Below are positions 55,821-64,000 of a stretch of 64,000 nt of DNA, piece by piece (position 1 is the stretch's first letter; every line of letters begins with the position of its first letter). Source of the stretch: Acetobacter nitrogenifigens DSM 23921 = NBRC 105050 (lineage in GTDB: Bacteria > Pseudomonadota > Alphaproteobacteria > Acetobacterales > Acetobacteraceae); contig NZ_AUBI01000003.1 of NCBI RefSeq assembly GCF_000429165.1, forward strand, positions 354,110 through 418,109. The letters run 5' to 3'. A program made the position numbers and the translations under genes. The notes below the pieces were generated by a model, which made no database searches, had not been told where the DNA came from, and was given only the letters and a program-made list of their open reading frames with translations.

Positions 55821-56627
55821 ATGTCACTAGCCGAAGATTTGAGAAACAGAACGGCCCATTTCATGAGTAATTACGTCCTGAGCGCTGCTGGAGCTTTTCG
55901 GTATCCTGTCGCAGGTGCGCAAAATAATCAGGAAAACTTGCAACCGGATGCTCCTCGTTCGTTTTGGCTCAGTTCTTACGAAAGTAAAGAAACCTCTGGA
56001 AAGAGTAAAGGAGACAATGTCGTTATTATCAGCACCCAATCCAGAGGCTCGCCTAATAGTGAATCTCGGGTTAGCGCATACTGGATTCCGCAAGGCGGGT
56101 CGTGCCTGATTCCAACTAATCCGGGAGAGGGCACGCTGGCGTTCACGCCAGATTTTAGTGGTTGTTCCATTGTGGTTGATCAAATCGACGATGACCAATA
56201 CCGATTTTACCATGTTCAGGGGGGGAGTGCACGCGGAAGCGCTGGCAGTTATTTCGACGAGGAATACCTTGCGGACGGAATCGACCATGGCTTTGGTTTC
56301 GCCGGATGCATGCGTTTTGATGATTACGGTATCGAGGGGCGCCCCCGCGCCTTTGCCGTCATGAAGTACCAGGATGGACGCTGGTGGATATATTTCCAAA
56401 GGCAGGCAGGGCAAGGAGGAATCGGCTGGGCAGGAAACGAGCCTTCTATAGCAGGTGTGCAAAAAGTGCTTGGAGGGGGGCGTATCCCTGTTGCGGACTT
56501 GCTGCGTCAGCGGGCAGATATGCGCGGGATAGAAGGAGATTCGCGGTTAAACCGACCTATGCCAGAAACAAATGTGGCCGGTTATGAGAATTTCCCGCCT
56601 GTTGGGGGCGTTGAGCAAATCGCATAG
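55821..56627 (+). CDS. Probable LSGC-type cysteine deamidase (CNF1/BLF1-like fold), orphan
   Basis: A 268-residue protein, no signal peptide. The segment FTPDFSGCSIVVDQIDDDQYRFYHVQGG (split here as FTPDFSGCSIVV and YRFYHVQGG) places Cys115 in a DFSGC motif and His131 sixteen residues later. This matches the Cys-His pair of the CNF1 / Burkholderia lethal factor 1 type glutamine deamidases, where an LSGC motif is followed by a His 12-15 residues on. Upstream parts (VSAYWIPQGG, LIPTNPGEGTLAF) and the downstream beta-rich region (RWWIYFQRQAGQGGIGWAG) fit a beta-sandwich. Function as a deamidase, and any toxin role, is inference. It stands alone, with lower GC than its neighbours, after an AT-rich spacer. 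ATG 55821 has GGGAAG upstream. Confidence 0.6.
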   Translation: MSLAEDLRNRTAHFMSNYVLSAAGAFRYPVAGAQNNQENLQPDAPRSFWLSSYESKETSGKSKGDNVVIISTQSRGSPNSESRVSAYWIPQGGSCLIPTNPGEGTLAFTPDFSGCSIVVDQIDDDQYRFYHVQGGSARGSAGSYFDEEYLADGIDHGFGFAGCMRFDDYGIEGRPRAFAVMKYQDGRWWIYFQRQAGQGGIGWAGNEPSIAGVQKVLGGGRIPVADLLRQRADMRGIEGDSRLNRPMPETNVAGYENFPPVGGVEQIA

Positions 56628-56663
56628 AGGACGTCGTCGTGTTCTGGTGTGGGGCGCGGGGCG

Positions 56664-58127
56664 TCAGGTCACGGCGGCGGACGTCCCATCAGCGACCGCT
56701 CGCCGCCCCCGGGCCAAAGCAATATAAACCCCGCCGCCAATGACGACGCCCACAAACCATGATAGCGCGCTGACGGGCGCCAGCGCCGGGATCACGAACC
56801 CGCTCGCGGCGACCGCGCCGCCGATCAGCATGGCGGACACGCCGCCATGCCCCCAGCCGCGTGCGCCAGCGTAACGGCCGTCGCGCCGATAGAGATCGTC
56901 CACGGCGATATTTTGTCGCCGCACGACGTAGTAATCCGCCAGCATGACGCCCGTGACAGGGCCGAGCAGGGACGAGATGATGGTGAGGATACGGTAGATT
57001 CCGTCCGCGCGGTCGAACCAAAGCCACGGAACGAACAGCACGCCCAGCGCGAGGACCAGTCGTCCCGCCTTTATGAAATCCAGACGACGCGGCGCGAGGT
57101 TTATCAGATCGTAGGCGGCGGGCATGATATTCGCGACGACGTTCACAGAGAGCGTCGCCAGCAGGATCGTCAATCCCCCAAGCACCGTGATCACGGGGTG
57201 GTTCAGGGCCAGCAGCAATTCGACCGGGTTCCAGATCGGACGCCCGAACATCAGAATGGTGGCGGACGTGGTGATGATGCCCATCGGCGTGAAAATCAGC
57301 GCCGTAAGGGGCAGTCCAATGGCCTGTCCGACGACCTGATCGCGCTGCGTACGAACGAAGCGGGACAGATCGGGGATGTTGACGGCGAACGTCGCCCACA
57401 TGCCGATCATGCCGGTTACGCCCAGCGCGAAAGCGTTCCAGAAGGCCGCCCCGTGCAGCTTCGAGGGTTGGGAGAATAGCGGCCCCAGACCGTGCCCCAC
57501 CCGCAGCGCCCAGATCGTCGCCGTCAGCCCGGCAAGGATGACCAGTGGCCCCGCGATCAGTTCAAAGTTACGGATACGATGAACGCCATGACTGGTGATC
57601 CAGCCGTGAAGCGTCCAGACGATCGCCATCGCCAGCCATGTTTTGATCTGCATGCCCAGAAACGCGACCGTCCATCCTGCCCAGGTGGCGCTGAGCGTGG
57701 ACATGATCGCATCGACCGCTTGCGCTGCGGCGTAGGACTGCACTGAAAACCAGAACACGGCGCAGAATCCCCGCAACAGGACGGGCAGTTGCGCGCCGGT
57801 CGGCCCGAAGGATGATCGGATCAGGACGCAGAACGGTATGCCGTATTTCGTTCCGGGTCGGGCGTTGAACCACATTGCGAGAAACAACACGCCGTAGGCC
57901 ACGGCGACGACGCCCAGACTCTGCCAGGCGGAAAAGCCCAGCGCCATCAGGCCGGAGGCGGCTTCGTAGACCACGATGTTGTGGACCATCCCCATCCAGA
58001 CGGTCGCCATGTTGATCCAGGACCAGTCGCGTTTTTCAGGTGGAACGGGTAACAGATCCGCGTTGGCGAGATCGGGATCGAAGCCGTCCGGCAGGGGAAC
58101 ATGTGAGATCTGGCGGGATGGAGGCAT
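56664..58127 (-). CDS. NCS1-family nucleobase/allantoin transporter
   Basis: Membrane importer of 487 residues with about twelve helices. N-terminal NADLLPVPPEKRDWSWINMATVWMGM is the typical NCS1 opening (here the parts NADLLPVPPEKRDWSW and INMATVWMGM). Later parts include ATFAVNIPDLSRFVRTQ and GPVTGVMLADYYVVRRQ, a conserved NCS1 segment. Members import cytosine, uracil, allantoin, hydantoin or thiamine with protons or sodium. The substrate is not evident. No purine-degradation genes are adjacent. Confidence 0.92.
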   Translation of the reverse strand: MPPSRQISHVPLPDGFDPDLANADLLPVPPEKRDWSWINMATVWMGMVHNIVVYEAASGLMALGFSAWQSLGVVAVAYGVLFLAMWFNARPGTKYGIPFCVLIRSSFGPTGAQLPVLLRGFCAVFWFSVQSYAAAQAVDAIMSTLSATWAGWTVAFLGMQIKTWLAMAIVWTLHGWITSHGVHRIRNFELIAGPLVILAGLTATIWALRVGHGLGPLFSQPSKLHGAAFWNAFALGVTGMIGMWATFAVNIPDLSRFVRTQRDQVVGQAIGLPLTALIFTPMGIITTSATILMFGRPIWNPVELLLALNHPVITVLGGLTILLATLSVNVVANIMPAAYDLINLAPRRLDFIKAGRLVLALGVLFVPWLWFDRADGIYRILTIISSLLGPVTGVMLADYYVVRRQNIAVDDLYRRDGRYAGARGWGHGGVSAMLIGGAVAASGFVIPALAPVSALSWFVGVVIGGGVYIALARGRRAVADGTSAAVT

Positions 58128-58354
58128 GAACCCTCGCGGCTGACAGCCTAAGACTGCCGATTATATTCAACCAACCGATGTTATTGCGGCGCCGCACAGA
58201 ATGAAACCGTCCCGGAACCTTGGCTCTGCGTTTTGTGGGAGCGGTGCTGGAGCGTCCGCAATGCGCGAGACCACGACGACGAAACAGGGTACACGCAGTT
58301 GCGAACAGCGGCGGAGGGTAATCCGTCGTATCTTTCGCGTTTCGTAAGGAGCGC
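58128..58354. promoter_or_regulatory. Divergent spacer between NCS1 transporter and signalling operon
   Basis: 227 bp between oppositely directed starts, so it should hold promoters for both. AAGGAG at 58346-58351 is the ribosome site of the pseudo-CheB gene. No specific operator was identified. Confidence 0.4.
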
Positions 58355-59695
58355 ATGGGCGCAAGCCGCCTGAAGGCCCCACGGAGATATGCCAGTGACT
58401 CAGGAGATTCTCCGCATTCCGCAGATGCGCCCGTGGCTGGTCACAGCTTCGCAGGCTCAGGCGCCTGCGCCACACCGGGCGCCTCATCACGGGTTGGTCA
58501 CGTCCATGGGCCGTGCTTCCGCATGACCGCCGCTCCGCCACCTGCCGCGTCGCCGCGCATCGTCCTGCCTTCCATGCATGTCCTTCTGGTCGACGACGAC
58601 GCCAGCGTTCGCGCGAGGCTGCGGGATTTTCTGACGGGCATTGAAGGAGGGGCGGTTTCGTGCCGGGACGTTGCCGGGGCGGAGGATGCGGTCTCCCTGC
58701 TGCAAACGTCTGCGTTCGACGTCGTCGTGATGCGCGCCGATCTGTCGGGGATGAGCGGATTGCAGGCGACGCGGCGGATCATGGCGTCTCGTCCCGTGGC
58801 GATTGTAGTCACGATCGCGCCAGGTTCGCCGTCTCTCGGCCTTGCCTTCGAAAGTCTTCGGTCAGGAGCCCTGGCGCTGATTCCGCGCATTGACGGGCAA
58901 GATGCCGGACTGTCGGGTCTGGAGGGCTCGAGCGGCGTTGACGAGGTGTTGGTTTGGGAATTGCTGACGGCCGCGCTGGCGCTTGCCTGCAAGGCCTCCA
59001 GACGTTCCGGGGATGTGTCTCGATCCGAGGTTAGGGAGGCGGCGGACGGCAGACTGCCAAATGCTGCGCGCAGAGCAGATGGCGCGCCCGCGAAAGTAAT
59101 GGCGCTGCTTGCGGGCGGCGGCGCGCTGGGCTCTGCGCTCCGCATGCTGGAGAGCGCCGGCGACGCGCGTCCGCCGACGCTGTTTCTGACATCGGTCGCG
59201 GCGCCGTTCCTTGATGATTTCGTGGTCTGGCTCAATGGCGTGGCGCCGGGAGGCGCGGTGCGCGGGCGTGCGGGACCGATCGCTATCGGGCCGGTACGGG
59301 TCGTCGCCGCGTCGGACGGATTTCGGGTTTCAGACTCCGGCGCGCTTGTGTCGACGCCTGTTTTGCCTGGCGTTTCCGGCACGTCCTTTCCGGGTTTGCG
59401 CGGGGCATCGTTCGACATGTTGTTGAGTTCGATGGCCGAGGCGCTTCGTTCCGACGCGATGGCAGTGCTTCTGGGGCAGGTCGAGGACGACGGCGCGCTT
59501 GGTCTTTTCGCTATTCGGCATGCCGGTGGGCAGGCGTACGAGGAGCGACCTGCACGCAACCCGTTTACGTCCGGCGTCGCCGTTCGTATGGGGGCGGCGG
59601 AGGGAGCAGGGTCGGCCGAAGCTCTGGGCGAACTGGCGGCCTCCGCAGCAGCCCGTGTGTTGGTTTCCGAAAATGGTGACGATCATGAAGCATGA
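58355..59695 (+). CDS. Pseudo-CheB: degenerate receiver plus inactive methylesterase-like domain
   Basis: A 446-residue protein. The receiver opens MHVLLVDDDASVRARL, but the phospho-acceptor Asp is Arg127 in FDVVVMRADLSGMSG. The usual Lys is also replaced (GALALIPRI). The second half follows the CheB methylesterase order: glycine-rich loop LLAGGGALGSAL (Ser of the GASTGG triad is gone), TSVAAPFLDDFVVWLNG where the catalytic His of QHMP is lost, then ASFDMLLSSMAEALRSDAMA and GQVEDDGALGLFAIRHAGGQ where Asp379 survives. Thus both switch and catalysis look dead. ATG 58355 has AAGGAG. ATG 58523 is an alternative. It overlaps the next kinase gene. Confidence 0.82.
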   Translation: MGASRLKAPRRYASDSGDSPHSADAPVAGHSFAGSGACATPGASSRVGHVHGPCFRMTAAPPPAASPRIVLPSMHVLLVDDDASVRARLRDFLTGIEGGAVSCRDVAGAEDAVSLLQTSAFDVVVMRADLSGMSGLQATRRIMASRPVAIVVTIAPGSPSLGLAFESLRSGALALIPRIDGQDAGLSGLEGSSGVDEVLVWELLTAALALACKASRRSGDVSRSEVREAADGRLPNAARRADGAPAKVMALLAGGGALGSALRMLESAGDARPPTLFLTSVAAPFLDDFVVWLNGVAPGGAVRGRAGPIAIGPVRVVAASDGFRVSDSGALVSTPVLPGVSGTSFPGLRGASFDMLLSSMAEALRSDAMAVLLGQVEDDGALGLFAIRHAGGQAYEERPARNPFTSGVAVRMGAAEGAGSAEALGELAASAAARVLVSENGDDHEA

Positions 59696-61727
59696 GGCGC
59701 CGCGTCTGCTGCTGGTCGAAAACGCCGCCACGCAGGGACTGAGAATTGGCCGTATGCTTGAAGCGTACGGCTTCGAGATCGAGAGCGTGCAGAGCGGGGA
59801 AGCCGCTCTCGATAGTCTGGACGCCTGGATCCCCTTTCTGGTCGTCACGGACTTTCGTTTGCCGGGCATGGATGGCGGTCAGATGGCGCGTCAGCTTCGG
59901 TTGAACGCGGCGACGCGCGCCGTGCCCGTTCTGATGTTGACTGACGGTCACGACCCAAAGCTGGAGCGAGAGGTGCTGCTGGCGGGAATTGACGCCTGCG
60001 TCCCGCGCTCGGCGGACACCAGTCTGCTTGCCTTCCGGATCAGGGCGCTTCTGCGCGAGCATCCGACATCGCAGACGCCATCGCGCGGGATGTTCCGCCG
60101 CCCTGCGGTGGCCGTGGCTACGGGACCCGGCGGCGCCTTGATGGCGTGGGGACCGCAAGCTCTGCATGTGACGCGGTCATCCATGGAGCGTTTGAATCCT
60201 CATAATGCTTCGATGGCGACTCTCGCAGGGCTGGGAAAGCCGGGGGGCGACGCAGCACATGCAGCTGAAGGCGATCCGCAGGGGCTGAATGATCCGATCG
60301 TGCATCCCTCAGCCGCCTTCGGCAGGCTTCCGGTGATCCGGCTGCTTCATGGGGACGGCATGGAGGCGATGGCGCTGGATAATGCCGCGCTCGCGTCGCC
60401 GGACCTGTGGATCGACACGGTGGATTGCGTAATCGTCGACCTGACCTGTCCAACCTTTGACGGCCTTGCGTTATGCCGGAGCCTGGACGCGCGCCGAAAC
60501 GCACGAGTGGGCGGTGGCGCGCCCACACGACTGCTGGGATTCGGCGGCGGGAGCAGGTCGGAGGGCGATCACGCATCCGACGCGTATGCTGCGGGCGTCG
60601 ACGATCTGGTCGGTGCGGACATAGACGTCGATTTCCTGCTTTTGCATGTGCGGGCGCTGCTTCGTCGCAAGGTGCTGCAGGACGAAAGCCGCAGGAGTGA
60701 GGCGGAACGCGCGGCGCGAGAAGCGGCCATGCAGGGCGCGCGCGCAAAGGCGGCGCTCGCCGAGGCTCTGGAGCAGGCGAACACCGAGCTAGCCGCCGCC
60801 AACCGCAAGCTGATTGATGCGCAGACCAAGCTGGTGCAGTCGGCCAAGATGGCGTCGCTGGGTGAACTTGTCGCGGGAATCGCGCACGAATTTAACAACC
60901 CGCTGGCTTTCGTTTTGGCGCATGAGGACACCGTTGCGCGAAATCTGGAAAAAGCGATATCGGCGCTCGCACAGGACAACGCTGGGGAGGCGCGCGTTCT
61001 GCTCGACAAGAGCCGCGATCGACTGGGCGCGTCGTCTGTCGGGTTGGGGCGGATGCGAGATCTTGTGTCAAGTCTTCGGCATTTCTCCCGTCTTGATCAG
61101 GGTGTTTTTATGGACGTCAACATGCCTGAGGCCATAGGCACAGTGCTGTCGCTTCTTGGTCCCAAGTTGGGAGACGATATTGTCGTCGAGTGCGCGTATG
61201 GCGCACCCCCGGTATTGCGGTGCCAGACGGCGTTGGCGCATCAGGTGGTGATGAACGTAATCAGCAACGCGGTTGACGCATTCGAGGCAGAAGGCGGCGC
61301 GCTTGGCGGCGTGCCGCGTATCCGCATAGAGACGGCGCTTTGTCCGGCAAATGACGTCGTTGTGGCGGGAAGCGTCTCACGCCTGATCACTGACTGGGCT
61401 GGGGACGCTTACGTGATCACGGTCTGTGATAATGGACCGGGCGTGCCGCCCTTCATGCGTGAACGCGTGTTCGAGCCTTTCTTCACCACGAAACCGGTCG
61501 GGGTCGGTACCGGGCTTGGGCTCGCCACAGCCTATGGCGTGGTGCAGGCCCATGGCGGCGGGATCGAGGTGGGGGTGTCGCCGGAAGGCGGCGCCTGCTT
61601 CACGATAGCAGTGCCTTACCGCGGCCCCGGATCGTTGGACGATCAGCCGCAGCATACGGTCACTGCGGCGACGCGCGCGACCGAAGGCGAAACCGGAAGC
61701 ATGGAGGTTCGCCATGAACGGGCCTGA
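59685..61727 (+). CDS. Histidine kinase with two N-terminal receiver domains
   Basis: A 680-residue soluble kinase from ATG 59685. The first receiver has its Asp in VVTDFRLPGMDGGQM, although the N-terminal acidic pair is reduced (LLLVENAATQ). A second receiver follows near residue 210-330 (VIVDLTCPTFDGLAL). A coiled coil of about 60 residues rich in Ala, Glu and Arg leads to the kinase: H-box LGELVAGIAHEFNNPLAFVL, N-box VVMNVISNAVDAFEAEGG, DNGPGVPPF and [22 protein letters not shown] 59673 is an alternative start. It overlaps the pseudo-CheB gene (11 bp) and the next kinase gene (14 bp). Confidence 0.9.
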   Translation: MKHEAPRLLLVENAATQGLRIGRMLEAYGFEIESVQSGEAALDSLDAWIPFLVVTDFRLPGMDGGQMARQLRLNAATRAVPVLMLTDGHDPKLEREVLLAGIDACVPRSADTSLLAFRIRALLREHPTSQTPSRGMFRRPAVAVATGPGGALMAWGPQALHVTRSSMERLNPHNASMATLAGLGKPGGDAAHAAEGDPQGLNDPIVHPSAAFGRLPVIRLLHGDGMEAMALDNAALASPDLWIDTVDCVIVDLTCPTFDGLALCRSLDARRNARVGGGAPTRLLGFGGGSRSEGDHASDAYAAGVDDLVGADIDVDFLLLHVRALLRRKVLQDESRRSEAERAAREAAMQGARAKAALAEALEQANTELAAANRKLIDAQTKLVQSAKMASLGELVAGIAHEFNNPLAFVLAHEDTVARNLEKAISALAQDNAGEARVLLDKSRDRLGASSVGLGRMRDLVSSLRHFSRLDQGVFMDVNMPEAIGTVLSLLGPKLGDDIVVECAYGAPPVLRCQTALAHQVVMNVISNAVDAFEAEGGALGGVPRIRIETALCPANDVVVAGSVSRLITDWAGDAYVITVCDNGPGVPPFMRERVFEPFFTTKPVGVGTGLGLATAYGVVQAHGGGIEVGVSPEGGACFTIAVPYRGPGSLDDQPQHTVTAATRATEGETGSMEVRHERA

Positions 61728-63744
61728 CTCTCTGTTGCGCAGTTTCGGGCATCATGGTGCGGCAGCGCGCGAGCGCGTGCTGCTGGTGGACGACGAACCG
61801 GAGATTCTCGTCGCGCTCTCGGATCTTCTGGAGGACGAGTTTGAGATCGTGCGCGCTACGTCGGCCCGTGAGGCGCTAGCGTTGATTGCGGAGCGGAGCG
61901 ATTTCGCCGTCGTCGTGTCCGACCAGCGCATGCGCGACATGACGGGGGATGTCTTCCTTGCCGAAGCGCGGACGATGTCGGATGCGGCTGCGATTCTGCT
62001 GACCGGGTACGCGGATCTCGAAACGGTGGCCAGCGCTCTCAACCGGGGTTCGATTACGTTCTATGCCGCCAAACCGTGGGAGCCGGACGCCTTGCTGGCG
62101 ATGGTGCGGGAAGCCGCTGCTGCCTGTCGCACGCGGCGGATGCTGGCGACGGAACGGGAAATCCTGCGGAGTCTCTTCGACAATCTTCCTGTCGGACTTG
62201 CGTTCAAGGATGAGGAGGGGCGTTTCACGCGTCTGAATGCGTTGGCGGCGCGGGCGTTGGGACGTTCACAGAAAGAATGCCTTGGCCGTAGAGAAGAAGA
62301 TTTTACGCCGTCGGGAGCCCCGGTCCTTGGCGACAGGACCAGTTCCGGCGACAGCGGAGCGCCGGAACTGGTCGCGCGCCGCGATGCGTCCGGACGGCCG
62401 CGCTGGCACCGCGTCACCCGCGTAGCGTTGGGTGGCGGTCGCGCGGGTTCGCCATCCGGAGAGGACGGCGTGTCGGAAATTTCTGTCCTGATCGATCAGG
62501 ACGTGACCGATCTGATGGAGATGGAGCGCCGGTTGCGGCAGGCCGACAAGATGCAGGCCATCGGCACTTTGGCGGGAGGCATTGCGCATGATTTCAACAA
62601 CCTGCTGACTGCTATTTTGGGGTCCCTGGAGCTGGTTTCCGACCTTTCGCCGGATCTGGACGCCCGGGCTGCGCGGCTGTTCGGCAATGCTATGGACGCT
62701 GCACGCCGCGGCGCGACGTTGACGCAGAAGTTGCTGGATTTCAGCCGGCCGCGAGATTTGGCGCGTCAATCAGTCGATGTTCCGAAACTTCTCGAACAGA
62801 TGCAGGGGTTGCTGACACAGAGTGTCGGAGGCGGCGGGAAGCGCATGACGCCGGTTCATGTCGCCTCGCCGCCGGCAGGTCTTCCGGCGGCGTCGACCGA
62901 TCCTGCGCTGCTTGAAGTGGCGCTGGTCAATCTGTGCCTCAATGCACGGGATGCGCAGCCGAATGGCGGTGAAATCCTGATTTCGACGCGTGAGGCAATG
63001 GTTCGTGCTCCGGAAGCGGGAATGGGTCACGCCTCTTCGAACTCCGCCGGTTCTGCCGCGAAGGGGCAGGAACCGCCCGAAACGCAGTCCGGCCAACCGC
63101 TGGCGCCCGGTCGTTATGTGATCGTGACCGTGTCGGATCGTGGGGTCGGCATGTCGCCAGAGACGCAGACGAGGATTTTCGAGCCATTTTTCACCACCAA
63201 GGCGGTGGGCGGTGGTATTGGTCTCGGCCTGTCGATGATCTATGGCTTCATGCAGCGCAATCAGGGCGGGGTGCGCGTCAACAGCGCGCCAGGGCAAGGG
63301 TCTTCCATAGAACTCTGGTTGCCAGCCGTTGAGAGTTCGTCTTCAGGCGTGCGTGGAGATGCGGCGAAGGACGTCGCCAGTTCGAAGCGTGGCGGTGGAC
63401 GAAGCGTGCTCGTGGTGGATGATGACGAAAGTGTCGCGTCAGTGACATCGAGTTTCCTGTCCAAGGCCGGGTTCGATGTCATCGAATGTCACAGCGGGGC
63501 GGAGGCGATAGACCTCACGACGCAGCGGCCTGAAATCGGTTTGGTGGTCATGGATTTGCTGATGCCGCAAATGAATGGGGACGAGTGCGCCCGACGCATC
63601 GCTGAAATTCGTCACGATTTGAAGATTCTTTTCGTTACGGGGTTCGCAGATCGGGCGAGATTGCCAACAGGCGCCAAGGTTATCGCCAAGCCGTTTACCC
63701 GTGATGCGCTGCTGTCCGGGATTGATACGGTGCTCGCGGGGTAA
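61714..63744 (+). CDS. Hybrid histidine kinase (receiver-PAS-kinase-receiver)
   Basis: A 676-residue soluble hybrid kinase. Receiver 1: [18 protein letters not shown], Asp in [16 protein letters not shown], then [12 protein letters not shown] and [11 protein letters not shown]. This is the RpfG/HupR-like type of receiver. A PAS domain at about 145-260 ([20 protein letters not shown]) follows. Kinase core: H-box [50 protein letters not shown]-terminal receiver has its Asp in [16 protein letters not shown] and Lys in [17 protein letters not shown] precedes ATG 61714. It ends the operon. No output regulator follows. Confidence 0.93.
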   Translation: MNGPDSLLRSFGHHGAAARERVLLVDDEPEILVALSDLLEDEFEIVRATSAREALALIAERSDFAVVVSDQRMRDMTGDVFLAEARTMSDAAAILLTGYADLETVASALNRGSITFYAAKPWEPDALLAMVREAAAACRTRRMLATEREILRSLFDNLPVGLAFKDEEGRFTRLNALAARALGRSQKECLGRREEDFTPSGAPVLGDRTSSGDSGAPELVARRDASGRPRWHRVTRVALGGGRAGSPSGEDGVSEISVLIDQDVTDLMEMERRLRQADKMQAIGTLAGGIAHDFNNLLTAILGSLELVSDLSPDLDARAARLFGNAMDAARRGATLTQKLLDFSRPRDLARQSVDVPKLLEQMQGLLTQSVGGGGKRMTPVHVASPPAGLPAASTDPALLEVALVNLCLNARDAQPNGGEILISTREAMVRAPEAGMGHASSNSAGSAAKGQEPPETQSGQPLAPGRYVIVTVSDRGVGMSPETQTRIFEPFFTTKAVGGGIGLGLSMIYGFMQRNQGGVRVNSAPGQGSSIELWLPAVESSSSGVRGDAAKDVASSKRGGGRSVLVVDDDESVASVTSSFLSKAGFDVIECHSGAEAIDLTTQRPEIGLVVMDLLMPQMNGDECARRIAEIRHDLKILFVTGFADRARLPTGAKVIAKPFTRDALLSGIDTVLAG

Positions 63745-63943
63745 TAGTGCTGCTTACGACTACGGTTGCATGACTGTGATTTCTGTCTGTCCGTTGTGAT
63801 AAACGGAGAGTAGGCTGATCGTCTTTTTTCTGCTGACGTCTTCGGGAGTGTTATTTGTGTATCTGAAGCAGAGAAAGTTGCGGTGACGCGCAAACCCTAA
63901 ATTCACTAGGTCGCGTTGACAAAAGATCTATACGATCTGCCTG
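63745..63943. other. Spacer after signalling operon
   Basis: About 200 bp without a recognised gene. A short T run near 63831-63836 follows a weak 5-bp hairpin (CCGTT/AACGG) and might contribute to termination. Confidence 0.3.
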
Positions 63944-64000
63944 AGATCTGATTCACTTCCTGCCTGTGGGGTAAGGAGCAGAGAGAACAGGCATGGCACG
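63944..64000 (+). mobile_element. Possible left end of an insertion sequence, cut by the window edge
   Basis: The last bases contain a possible terminal-repeat-like start (GATCTGATTCAC at about 63946), a GGAG-containing leader and ATG at 63993 followed by GCACG, giving Met-Ala-Arg. IS5-type transposases of acetic acid bacteria often begin Met-Ala-Arg. Only about eight coding bases are inside the window, so the call is weak. Confidence 0.25.

Noticed and set aside
1..64000. tRNA, rRNA or CRISPR arrays
   Set aside because: No TPsiC-like GTTCGAATC arms with matching acceptor stems, no rRNA landmarks and no regularly spaced direct repeats were seen.

Overview
The window looks like a GC-rich alphaproteobacterial chromosome. 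The purC-purS-purQ-purL-bolA-grxD order, the rsmB / rpe / heparinase-II/III grouping and an acetan/xanthan-like (gum-type) exopolysaccharide operon make an acetic acid bacterium (Acetobacteraceae) the best guess. This is inferred from gene content only. I found no rRNA, tRNA or CRISPR array.

Layout. 1-678: AT-rich leader without a recognisable gene. 679-8450: six-gene exopolysaccharide operon (priming transferase, WecG/GumM-type transferase, Wzc/GumC-like co-polymerase, GT4 transferase, outer-membrane barrel, Wza/GumB-like export lipoprotein). 8875-15496: purine synthesis (purB, purC, purS, purQ, purL), then bolA and grxD, with a Rap1a/Tai-like secreted protein wedged between purS and purQ by 4-bp overlaps on both sides. 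15663-19486: small His-rich secreted protein, YraN, cardiolipin synthase and an exported alpha/beta hydrolase. 19583-22044 (minus): a degenerate GGDEF protein and a coupled unknown. 22206-24829: dapD, dapE and a membrane protein. 25079-32234 (minus): rsmB, an unknown 516-residue protein, rpe, a heparinase-like protein and a GT4 transferase. 32351-34628: two unknown proteins in tandem. 34584-36714 (minus): an OmpR/histidine-kinase pair. 37301-40532 (minus): nitrilase-family amidohydrolase and TonB-dependent receptor. 41030-47568 (minus): parvulin, argJ, RDD protein, MscS-family channel and 2OG-Fe(II) oxygenase. 47898-51569: secA and yebC. 51688-53279 (minus): SDR and cupin. 53882-56627: Ppx/GppA phosphatase, then a probable LSGC-type cysteine deamidase. 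56664-58127 (minus): NCS1 transporter. 58355-63744: a three-gene signalling operon of a catalytically dead CheB-like protein and two multidomain histidine kinases. The right edge may enter an insertion sequence.

The housekeeping blocks are tightly packed and GC-rich. Accessory loci (exopolysaccharide operon, alpha/beta hydrolase, TonB receptor, SDR/cupin, LSGC protein) each sit beside conspicuously AT-rich spacers. The most unusual items are the LSGC protein with Cys115 and His131, the pseudo-CheB/hybrid-kinase operon, the GGDIF protein that keeps an RxxD inhibitory site, the Rap1a-like gene embedded in the purine operon, and a G11 tract just upstream of a glycosyltransferase.
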